Shown here in pieces: positions 16,008 through 22,838 of a DNA stretch of 64,000 nucleotides (position 1 is the stretch's first letter; every line of letters begins with the position of its first letter). Source of the stretch: GCA-003244245 sp052390115 (GTDB taxonomy: Bacteria > Actinomycetota > Actinomycetes > Mycobacteriales > Pseudonocardiaceae); the NCBI GenBank assembly GCA_052390115.1, contig JBQTHE010000011.1, positions 62,001 through 126,000 of the forward strand. The letters run 5' to 3'. The notes beneath the pieces were generated by a model that was not told where the DNA came from, did not search any database, and saw only the letters and a list, made by a program, of their open reading frames with translations. A program made the translations under genes and the position numbers.

Positions 16008-16754
16008 ATGAAACGCACGGTCATTGGTGCTGTCCTGGCCAGTGTGACCAGTGGGCTGCTTGTCCTCTCCGCGCTGCCCGCCCAGGCCGCTCCCGGCGGT
16101 AGCGGAGGCCCAGGAGGCAATGGCGGCGCCGGAGGCAGCTGCGCCTCTGCGGGCTGTCAACCCGGCCCTGGAGGCCTTGGCGGCATCGGAGGTGTTGGCG
16201 GCTTCCCCAACGGCCAAGGCGGGCAGGGTGGTGCGGGCGGAGCCGGCGGCCACAACAACAGCTTCGCCCAGTTCTTAGGCGGAACCGGCGGTGCTGGTGG
16301 CAACGGCGGCACGGGCGGCCAGGGCGGAGCTCCCACCGGTAACGGCGGTAACGGCGGTAACGGCGGTAACGGCGGCATCGGCGGCAGCGGGGGGCTCGTC
16401 GGTGGCTTCGGCGGAGTCGGCGGGCGAGGCGGGGACGGTGGAGCCCCGGGCGGCCCCGGCGGAATCAGCGGCATCGGCGGCAAAGGCGGCAAAGGCGGAA
16501 CCGGCGGTTACGGCAAGATCGTCGGCGGGATGGGCGGCACGGGTGGCGCCGGCGGAAGCCCCGACGGGCCCGGCGGTGACGGCGGCAACGGCGGCAACGG
16601 CGGGCTTGTCGGCGGGGTCGGAGGCCTGCCCGGCGGACCTGGCGGCGTCGGCGGAAACGGCGGTGACGGCGGCCTCGTCGGAGGCGTGGGCCTGTGCGGC
16701 GGCACAGGCGGCAAAGGCGGCCTGGTCGACGGCCCAACTGTCCCCTGTCGCTAG
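16008..16754 (+). CDS. Secreted glycine-rich (PGRS-like) protein
   Basis: 248 residues. It has a clean signal peptide, KRTVIGAVLASVTSGLLVLS, with cleavage after AQA. The remaining 220 residues are almost entirely GGX repeats: GGVGGFPNGQGGQGG, runs of GNGGNGGNGG, and recurring GLVGG units. Two Cys (SCASAGC) and one near the C-terminus could crosslink chains. It shares the design of the first glycine-rich gene but not its sequence in detail. A very strong hairpin terminator follows. No PE domain, sortase signal or membrane anchor is visible. Confidence 0.75.
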   Translation: MKRTVIGAVLASVTSGLLVLSALPAQAAPGGSGGPGGNGGAGGSCASAGCQPGPGGLGGIGGVGGFPNGQGGQGGAGGAGGHNNSFAQFLGGTGGAGGNGGTGGQGGAPTGNGGNGGNGGNGGIGGSGGLVGGFGGVGGRGGDGGAPGGPGGISGIGGKGGKGGTGGYGKIVGGMGGTGGAGGSPDGPGGDGGNGGNGGLVGGVGGLPGGPGGVGGNGGDGGLVGGVGLCGGTGGKGGLVDGPTVPCR

Positions 16755-16767
16755 CGATCTGAAAAAC

Positions 16768-16814
16768 AAGCGGGCAGTACCACGGTTGGGGCCAGGCCGT
16801 GGTACTGCCCGCTT
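16768..16814. terminator. Long perfect hairpin closing the secreted-protein cluster
   Basis: An 18-base-pair perfect stem (AAGCGGGCAGTACCACGG with its complement) and an 11-base loop lie 14 bases after the stop of the last glycine-rich gene. The A-run GAAAAAC just before it would give a U-run on the opposite strand, so it can also stop antisense transcription. Confidence 0.8.
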
Positions 16815-16817
16815 GCC

Positions 16818-16870
16818 CACCATCGAGATGTCCCGGCCCCCGGTGGGGCCCCCACCGGCGATCCCGTGAC
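16818..16870 (+). repeat. Duplicated fragment of the SCO1664 gene 3' end
   Basis: About 50 bases match 12895-12943 with a few substitutions and small gaps: GAGATG-TCCCGGCCCCCG, then TGGGGCC and CCGGCGATCCCGTG. It is not part of a gene here. It marks a duplication or insertion junction of the block carrying the secreted-protein genes. Confidence 0.7.
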
Positions 16871-16925
16871 GGGCCGGCGGATATCGTGGTCGGTGAACTG
16901 GGGTGCTGGCCGGGGCCGGCCTGCG

Positions 16926-16931
16926 TAGCGT
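16926..16931 (+). promoter_or_regulatory. Leaderless -10 box of the MoxR-type ATPase gene
   Basis: TAGCGT lies exactly 6 bases before GTG 16938 with no ribosome-binding site. Confidence 0.5.
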
Positions 16932-16937
16932 GGGCCC

Positions 16938-18407
16938 GTGACCTCTTCCCGCCAGCGTGGAAAAACCCAGCCCAGGGTTGCCCAGCCGCCGCCCGACCTG
17001 CCGTGCACCTTGGGCGCGCTACGCGGCGGCGGGCACGTTCAGCGTGACATCAAGGGTGAGGTGCGCTGCAACCTGCTCGACGCGCTGCGCAGCGGCCGTG
17101 ATCCGTGGCCGGGCATCATCGGGTTCTCCGACACCGTGCTGCCGCAGCTGGAGCGGGCGCTGCTGGCCGGGCACGATGTGGTGTTGCTCGGCGAGCGCGG
17201 CCAGGGCAAGACCCGCTTGCTGCGCACGCTGGTCGGGCTGCTCGATGAGTGGACCCCGGTCATCGACGATGCCGAGTTGCCCGAACACCCCTACCAACCG
17301 ATCACCCCCGGCTCGATCCGCCGCGCCATTGAACTCGGCGATGACCTGCCGGTGGCCTGGCGACACCGCTCGCTGCGCTACACCGAGAAGCTGGCCACTC
17401 CGGACACCAGTGTGGGTGATCTGGTCGGCGACGTCGACCCGGTGAAAGTCGCGCAGGGTCGCAGCCTGGGCGATCCGGAGACGATTCACTTCGGGTTGGT
17501 ACCCCGCGCGCACCGCGGCATCGTCGCGATCAACGAGCTGCCCGATCTGGCCGAGCAGATCCAGGTCTGCCTGCTCAATGTGATGGAGGAGCGGGACATC
17601 CAGGTTCGTGGTTACACCCTGCGGTTGCCGCTGGATGTGCTGCTGGTGGCCAGCGCCAACCCCGAGGACTACACGAACCGGGGCCGGATCATCACCCCAC
17701 TCAAGGACCGCTTCGGGGCCGAGATCCGCACACACTACCCGCGGGAGATGGCCGCCGAGGTCGCGCTGGTCGCCCAGGAGGCCGACCTGGCCACCATCGG
17801 CGCCGAGGTCGGCGAGCCGCTGCTGGAGGTGCTTGCCCGGTTCTCCCGGCACCTGCGGGCCAGCGCGGCGATCGACCAGCGTTCCGGGGTGTCCGCGCGG
17901 TTCGCGGTGGCCGGCGCGGAGACCGTCGCCGCTGCCGCGCTGCGCCGGTCCGCGCTGACCGGCGAGGACCCCGCGGTGGCCCGCCCCGTCGACCTGGAGG
18001 CGGTGCCGTCGGTGCTGCGTGGCAAGCTGGAATTCGAGTCCGGCTATGACCAGCCATCTTCAGAGCGTGACGAGCAGGGTGAGGTGCTGACCCACCTGCT
18101 GCGTCGCGCGGTGGCCGACACCGCCCGAGCCCGGCTACGCGGTCTGGACCTTGCGCCGCTGGCCGCGGCGGTCTCGGAAGACTACCGGGTGGCCACCGGT
18201 GAACGCGTGCCCGCCGCCGAGGTGCTGGCCGCGCTGCCCGAACTGCCGGTGCTGCACGAGGTCGCCACCCGCCTGGACGCCGCCCCCGACGGCCCACCCG
18301 GCCCGATCGCCGCCGCCGTCGAGCTCGCGCTGGAATCGCTGTACCTCACCCGCAAGCTCGGCAAAGAAGTCGACGACGGGCGCACGGTGTACGGATCCAG
18401 ACAATGA
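16938..18407 (+). CDS. MoxR/magnesium-chelatase-type AAA+ ATPase
   Basis: 489 residues. Walker A is GERGQGKT near residue 92 and the Walker B region is GIVAINELPDL. Sensor-type motifs follow in LLVASANPEDYTNRGRIITP with an arginine in LKDRFGAEI. This is the ChlI/MoxR branch of AAA+ proteins, which act as chaperones that open or insert a cofactor into a partner carrying a VWA domain. Its stop overlaps the start of such a VWA gene by 4 bases (ATGA). The first 35 residues are basic and disordered. The target of the pair is unknown. Confidence 0.88.
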   Translation: MTSSRQRGKTQPRVAQPPPDLPCTLGALRGGGHVQRDIKGEVRCNLLDALRSGRDPWPGIIGFSDTVLPQLERALLAGHDVVLLGERGQGKTRLLRTLVGLLDEWTPVIDDAELPEHPYQPITPGSIRRAIELGDDLPVAWRHRSLRYTEKLATPDTSVGDLVGDVDPVKVAQGRSLGDPETIHFGLVPRAHRGIVAINELPDLAEQIQVCLLNVMEERDIQVRGYTLRLPLDVLLVASANPEDYTNRGRIITPLKDRFGAEIRTHYPREMAAEVALVAQEADLATIGAEVGEPLLEVLARFSRHLRASAAIDQRSGVSARFAVAGAETVAAAALRRSALTGEDPAVARPVDLEAVPSVLRGKLEFESGYDQPSSERDEQGEVLTHLLRRAVADTARARLRGLDLAPLAAAVSEDYRVATGERVPAAEVLAALPELPVLHEVATRLDAAPDGPPGPIAAAVELALESLYLTRKLGKEVDDGRTVYGSRQ

Positions 18408-20362
18408 CCCCAGCAGGCCGGTACAGCTACGGGCCGTGGCGGGGCGGCCCGGACCCGCTGGCGGCCCCCGCGGACCTGTCCGCGGCTCTGGACGAGATCG
18501 GTCGTGAGGTGATGGACGGGGCCTCGCCCCGAGCAGCGATGCGGGAACTGCTGCGCCGTGGACTGCCCGGCACCAGGGGGATGGACGAGCTGGCCCGCCG
18601 AGTCTGGCAGCGTCGCGCCGAGATCACCCGCCGCCACCGGCTCGACGGCACCCTGCAACAGGTCCGCGAACTGCTGGAACGAGCCCTGGCCGCGGAGCGA
18701 CGGGAACTGTTCCCCGACCCCGACGACGACGCCCGGTTCCGCGAGGCCCGGCTCGACGCGCTGCCCCCGGACACCGCCCGCGCCGTCACCGAACTCGCCG
18801 ACTACGACTGGCGCTCCACCGAAGCCGCGCAGGCCTACCAGGACATCCGCGACCTGCTGGGCCAGCAGCTGCTCGAGCAACGCTTCGAAGGGGTCAAGCA
18901 GGCGCTGCAGTCCACCTCACCTGAGGACGTCGAGCGAATACGGCAGATGCTGTCGGATCTGAACGATCTGCTCGCCGCGCACGCCCGCGGCGACCGCGAC
19001 ACCCAGCAGCGCTTCGAAGAGTTCATGCGCAAGCACGGCGACTTCTTCCCGGAGCGTCCCCGTGATGTCGAGGAGCTGATCGACGCGCTGGCCGCCCGAG
19101 CCGCCGCGGCACAACGGATGCTCAACTCGATGAGCGCGCAGCAGCGCGCCGAACTGGCACAGCTCGCCCAGCAGGCCTTCGGTGACCCGCGGCTGGCCCA
19201 GCAGCTCGCCCAACTGGACGCCCAGCTGCAGGCACTGCGGCCCGGCGAGGACTGGCAGGGCGCCGAACGGTTCCGTGGTCAGGACCCACTGGGCCTGGGC
19301 GAGGGCGCGCAGGCGATGGCCGACCTCGCCGAACTGGACGCGCTGGCCGAGCAACTCGCACAGTCCTACGCCGGGGCCCGCGCCGAGGACATCGACCTCG
19401 ACGCCCTGACCCGCCAGCTCGGTGACGACGCCGGCATCGACGCCCGCCGGCTCGCCGAGCTGGAACGTGAACTGGAGCGCCACGGCTTCTTCGAGCGCGC
19501 CCCGGACGGGTCGCTGCGGCTGTCGCCCAAGGCGTTGCGCAGGCTCGGCTCGCAGGCACTGGCCGATGTGGCCGACGCGCTGCGCAGCCGGCGCGGGGAG
19601 CGCGAGCTGCGCCGGGCGGGCGCCGCCGGGGAGCCCACCGGGGATAGCCGACCCTGGGAGTTCGGCGACACCGAGCCGTGGGACGTCCCCCGCACCGTGC
19701 GCAACGCCGTGCTGCGCCGGGCCGCCACGAGCAGCGCGGGACCGCTGCTGACCGTCGAAGACGTCGAGGTGATCGACACCGAGCAGCGGGCTCGGGCCGC
19801 GGTGGCTTTGTGCGTGGACACCTCGTGGTCGATGGTGCAGGACGGGCACTGGGTGCCGATGAAGCGCACCACGCTCGCGCTGCACCACCTGGTCCGGACC
19901 CGGTTCCGGTCCGATGCGCTGGAGCTGATCACCTTCGGGCGGCACGCGCAGCGGGTGGACATCGCAGCGCTCACCGGGCTGGCCGGGGTGTGGGAGCAGG
20001 GCACCAACCTGCACCACGCACTGCTGCTGGCTGGGCGGCATCTGCGCCGCCATCCCGATGCCGCGCAGGTCCTGCTGGTGGTCACCGACGGGGAGCCCAC
20101 CGCGCACCTGGAAGCCAACGGGGAGGCGATCTTCAGCTACCCGCCGCTGCCCCAGACGCTGGCCCTGACCGTGCGCGAGATGGACGGGCTGGCCCGCAAC
20201 GGTGTCGCGGTGAGCATCGTGATGCTGGGCCAGGATCCCCGGCTTGCCGGGTTCGTGCACGCACTGGCCCGGCGCTGCGCCGGCCGGGTACTCAACCCCG
20301 GAGTGGACGGCCTGGGCGCCGCAGTAGTAGGCGACTACCTCCGCCACCGCCGACGCCCCTAA
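18404..20362 (+). CDS. VWA-domain protein partner of the MoxR-type ATPase
   Basis: 652 residues. Residues ~1-430 are long charged helices with coiled-coil character (MLSDLNDLLAAHARGDRDTQ and repeated LAQLA, AQQ runs). Residues ~460-640 are a von Willebrand A domain with an intact MIDAS: CVDTSWSM (DxSxS), the threonine in EQGTNLHHALL and VVTDGEPTAH. There is no signal peptide or membrane span, so it acts in the cytoplasm. Co-translation with the ATPase implies a two-component chaperone machine like ChlI-ChlD or RavA-ViaA. It lies directly upstream of mshC but is transcribed separately from it. Confidence 0.88.
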   Translation: MTPAGRYSYGPWRGGPDPLAAPADLSAALDEIGREVMDGASPRAAMRELLRRGLPGTRGMDELARRVWQRRAEITRRHRLDGTLQQVRELLERALAAERRELFPDPDDDARFREARLDALPPDTARAVTELADYDWRSTEAAQAYQDIRDLLGQQLLEQRFEGVKQALQSTSPEDVERIRQMLSDLNDLLAAHARGDRDTQQRFEEFMRKHGDFFPERPRDVEELIDALAARAAAAQRMLNSMSAQQRAELAQLAQQAFGDPRLAQQLAQLDAQLQALRPGEDWQGAERFRGQDPLGLGEGAQAMADLAELDALAEQLAQSYAGARAEDIDLDALTRQLGDDAGIDARRLAELERELERHGFFERAPDGSLRLSPKALRRLGSQALADVADALRSRRGERELRRAGAAGEPTGDSRPWEFGDTEPWDVPRTVRNAVLRRAATSSAGPLLTVEDVEVIDTEQRARAAVALCVDTSWSMVQDGHWVPMKRTTLALHHLVRTRFRSDALELITFGRHAQRVDIAALTGLAGVWEQGTNLHHALLLAGRHLRRHPDAAQVLLVVTDGEPTAHLEANGEAIFSYPPLPQTLALTVREMDGLARNGVAVSIVMLGQDPRLAGFVHALARRCAGRVLNPGVDGLGAAVVGDYLRHRRRP

Positions 20363-20378
20363 CCCGCTCAACCCCCGC

Positions 20379-20466
20379 GTGTCGTGCTCTCGTGCGCGGT
20401 GTGTCGTGCTCTCCTGCCCGGTGTGTCGTGCTCTCGTGCGCGGTGTGTCGTGCTCTCGTGCCCGGT
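20379..20466. repeat. Four tandem 22-base repeats
   Basis: Four consecutive copies of GTGTCGTGCTCTCGTGCGCG plus GT, differing only at two positions (CTCC and GCCC variants), fill the gap between the VWA gene and mshC. There are no spacers, so it is not CRISPR. It may be a simple duplication or a protein-binding array near the mshC promoter. Confidence 0.85.
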
Positions 20467-20499
20467 GCCAGGACGGCAGGGCAGCGCAGTGCCGTGACG

Positions 20500-20505
20500 T
20501 AGTGT
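20500..20505 (+). promoter_or_regulatory. Leaderless -10 box of mshC
   Basis: TAGTGT ends 7 bases before the ATG of mshC, and no ribosome-binding site is present. Confidence 0.5.
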
Positions 20506-20512
20506 CGAAACC

Positions 20513-21751
20513 ATGCAGCCCTGGATGTCGACTCAGATCCCGCACCTCCCCGGCCAGGGTCCACCGCTGCGGCTGCACGACACCGCGACCGGCACGGTGC
20601 GGCCGACCTCGCCCGAGCACACCGCGCGGATGTACGTCTGCGGGATCACCCCCTACGACGCCACTCACCTCGGGCATGCGGCCACCTACCTGGCCTTCGA
20701 CCTGATCCACCGGTACTGGCGCGACATCGGGCACGAGGTGCACTACGTCCAGAACGTCACCGATGTCGACGACCCGCTGCTGGCGCGGGCCCAGCGTGAC
20801 CTGGACGACTGGGTGGTGCTCGGCATGCGCGAGACCGCACTGTTCCGGGAAGACATGGAGTCGCTACGGGTGCTGGCCCCGCAGGACTTCGTCGGTGCCG
20901 TAGAAGCGATCGGCGAGATCGTCGAAGTGGTCGGCAAACTACTCGCCTCCGGCGCCGCCTACCGGGTCGCCGACCGCAAACATCCGGACATCTACTTCGA
21001 CCACCAGGCAACCGAACACTTCGGATACGAGTCGGGTTACGACGCCGACACCATGGCCCGGCTGTCCGCCGAGCGCGGCGGGGACCCGGAGCGTCCCGGC
21101 AAGCGGCACCCGCTGGATGCCCTGCTGTGGCGCACCGCACGCGAGGGCGAGCCGTCTTGGGACTCCGAGCTGGGTCGGGGACGCCCGGGGTGGCATGTGG
21201 AGTGCTGCGCGATCGCGCTCAACCGCCTGGGCACCGGCTACGACGTGCAGGGCGGCGGCTCCGACCTGATCTTTCCGCACCACGAGTTCTCCGCCGCCCA
21301 CGCCGAGGCGCTCACCGGCGAGCACCCGATAGCCCGGCACTACATCCACACCGGGATGATCGGCCTGGACGGCGAGAAAATGTCCAAGTCCAAGGGAAAC
21401 TTGGTGTTCGTTTCCCGGCTGCGCGCCGACGGGGTGGACCCGATGGCGCTGCGCCTGGCGTTGCTGTCCGGGCACTACCGCACTGACCGATCCTGGACCG
21501 GCGGTCTGCTCGACGAGGCGACGACCCGGCTGGCCCGGTGGCGGGAGGCCGTCGCACTGCCCGCCGGCGCACCCGCGACCGATACCGTCATCCGCCTGCG
21601 CGCTCATCTATCCGACGATCTAGATACCCCGCAGGCGCTGGCTGCGCTGGACGGCTGGGCCGCCCAAACGCTGACCCGCCAAGCCCCCGACCCCACCGCC
21701 CCAACCCAGATCCACACTGCCGTCGACGCCCTGCTCGGCATCGCCCTCTGA
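20513..21751 (+). CDS. mshC: Cysteine:GlcN-Ins ligase (mycothiol biosynthesis)
   Basis: 412 residues. It joins cysteine to glucosaminyl-inositol with ATP, the penultimate step of mycothiol synthesis. The protein is a cysteinyl-tRNA synthetase relative without the anticodon-binding domain. The start region PPLRLHDTATG, the block MYVCGITPYDATHLGHAATY (zinc Cys and the HIGH-like THLGH), ECCAIALN, HHEFSAAHAE and the KMSKSKGN loop near residue 288 are all typical of MshC. The length matches the family. Mycothiol confirms an actinomycete host. In most relatives mshC directly follows the SCO1664 gene, and here it is displaced. Confidence 0.95.
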   Translation: MQPWMSTQIPHLPGQGPPLRLHDTATGTVRPTSPEHTARMYVCGITPYDATHLGHAATYLAFDLIHRYWRDIGHEVHYVQNVTDVDDPLLARAQRDLDDWVVLGMRETALFREDMESLRVLAPQDFVGAVEAIGEIVEVVGKLLASGAAYRVADRKHPDIYFDHQATEHFGYESGYDADTMARLSAERGGDPERPGKRHPLDALLWRTAREGEPSWDSELGRGRPGWHVECCAIALNRLGTGYDVQGGGSDLIFPHHEFSAAHAEALTGEHPIARHYIHTGMIGLDGEKMSKSKGNLVFVSRLRADGVDPMALRLALLSGHYRTDRSWTGGLLDEATTRLARWREAVALPAGAPATDTVIRLRAHLSDDLDTPQALAALDGWAAQTLTRQAPDPTAPTQIHTAVDALLGIAL

Positions 21752-21755
21752 CGCG

Positions 21756-21819
21756 CGCATTCAGCAGGCTCAGCGGGGTTAATGGCACCCCGGATACCAC
21801 GCTGAGCCCGCTGAATGCG
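21756..21819. terminator. Palindrome between convergent mshC and PAC2 genes
   Basis: CGCATTCAGCAGGCTCAGCG pairs with its complement at 21800-21819 with one mismatch, around a 24-base loop that starts GGGGTTAATGG. It lies 5 bases after the mshC stop and 16 bases before the end of the convergent gene, so it can terminate both. Confidence 0.7.
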
Positions 21820-21834
21820 GGTAAAGGGGTGCAG

Positions 21835-22755
21835 TTAGCGGCTGTCGCGGGGTCCCCGGGGACCGGGGGTGCCGCCGGGGCCGCGGCGGCGTAGGTAGCG
21901 CTCGAAGTCCGCAGCGATGGCGTCACCGCTGGCCTCGTGCAGAGTGAGATCGGTGTCGCCACGCTCCTCCAGCGCACGCACGTAGCTGGCGACCTCGTCG
22001 TCCTCCTCAGCCATCTCGCTGACCGTCGCCTCCCACTCCTCGGACTCCTCCGGGAGCGCGCCGAGCGGGACCTCGAGGTCAAGCACCTCCTCCACCCGGT
22101 GCAGCAGCGCCAGGGTGGCCTTGGGGGATGGCGGGGCAGAGACGTAGTGCGGCACCGCGGCCCAGAACGAGATGGCCGGCACCCCGGCCTGCACACAGGC
22201 GTCCTGGAAGACCCCCACGATCCCGGTCGGTCCCTCGTACTTGGACCGTTCCAACTTGAACCGAGCCGCCGAGGCAGCGTCATAGGAAGTGCCCGTGACC
22301 GGGACCGGCCGGGTGTGCGGGGTGTCGGCGAGCAGTGCGCCCAAGGTCACCACAGTGGTGATTCCCAGGTCCTGGACGTAGCTCAGCAGCTCGTCGCAGA
22401 ACGACCGCCAGCGCATGTTCGGCTCGATACCGTGCACCAGCACCACGTCGTAGTCCGCCCCGGGCGGATGGCACACCGACAGCCGGGTGGTGGGCCACTC
22501 GACCAACCGGGTGATCCCGTCGACCAGTTTGGTGGTGGGCCTGGTGACCTGGAAGTCGTAGTAGTCCTCCGGGTCGAGCTCGGCCAGCGGCGTCGCGTCC
22601 CAGCTCAGCTGCAGGTGTTCGATCGCAGTGCTGGCGGCGTCCCCAGCGTCGTTCCAGCCCTGGAACGCGGCCACCAGTACCGGGGAGATGAGCTGCGGCA
22701 GCAGCTGCGATCCGCGGGCGGCCGGGCCGTTGCCGGAGCTGTCGGGATGGGTCAC
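21835..22755 (-). CDS. PAC2 family protein (proteasome-assembly-chaperone-like)
   Basis: 306 residues of the PAC2 family, named after the eukaryotic proteasome-assembly chaperone 2. Typical segments are PVLVAAFQGWNDAGDAAS at the start, DVVLVHGIEPNMRWR, VVTLGALLADTPHTRPVPVT and YEGPTGIVGVFQDAC. The C-terminal 60 residues are acidic, then Gly/Pro/Arg-rich. A role in proteasome assembly in actinomycetes is not established. Its constant presence near the Pup-proteasome and metH genes is suggestive. The GTG start sits 6 bases from a TAGGCT box on the minus strand. Confidence 0.85.
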   Translation of the reverse strand: MTHPDSSGNGPAARGSQLLPQLISPVLVAAFQGWNDAGDAASTAIEHLQLSWDATPLAELDPEDYYDFQVTRPTTKLVDGITRLVEWPTTRLSVCHPPGADYDVVLVHGIEPNMRWRSFCDELLSYVQDLGITTVVTLGALLADTPHTRPVPVTGTSYDAASAARFKLERSKYEGPTGIVGVFQDACVQAGVPAISFWAAVPHYVSAPPSPKATLALLHRVEEVLDLEVPLGALPEESEEWEATVSEMAEEDDEVASYVRALEERGDTDLTLHEASGDAIAADFERYLRRRGPGGTPGPRGPRDSR

Positions 22756-22761
22756 TGCGCC

Positions 22762-22767
22762 AGCCTA
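22762..22767 (-). promoter_or_regulatory. Leaderless -10 box of the PAC2 gene
   Basis: On the minus strand TAGGCT lies 6 bases before GTG 22755. Confidence 0.5.
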
Positions 22768-22825
22768 CGACTCCCAGGCCGGGATGGCCCTCACGCGCTA
22801 CCAGGTCAGCTCGATCTCCCTGCTC

Positions 22826-22831
22826 TACTCT
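22826..22831 (+). promoter_or_regulatory. Leaderless -10 box of metH
   Basis: TACTCT ends 7 bases before the ATG of metH. With so short an upstream region there is no room for a cobalamin riboswitch in the mRNA leader. Confidence 0.5.
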
Positions 22832-22838
22832 GAATCCC

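Noticed and set aside
14346..16754. PE_PGRS genes as in mycobacteria
   Set aside because: Only the GGX repeats resemble them; normal signal peptides replace the PE domain.
15621..16823. Several Pro/Ala/Arg-rich frames antisense to the collagen-like and second glycine-rich genes
   Set aside because: They mirror the repeats of the real genes and lack start signals or domain features.
20379..20466. CRISPR array
   Set aside because: Repeats are directly adjacent without spacers, and no cas genes occur; the Cas4-like gene at 27.6 kb is a general RecB-type nuclease.
22756..22838. Cobalamin riboswitch upstream of metH
   Set aside because: Only 83 bases separate metH from the divergent gene, no B12-box-like sequence was seen, and a -10 box lies 7 bases from the start.
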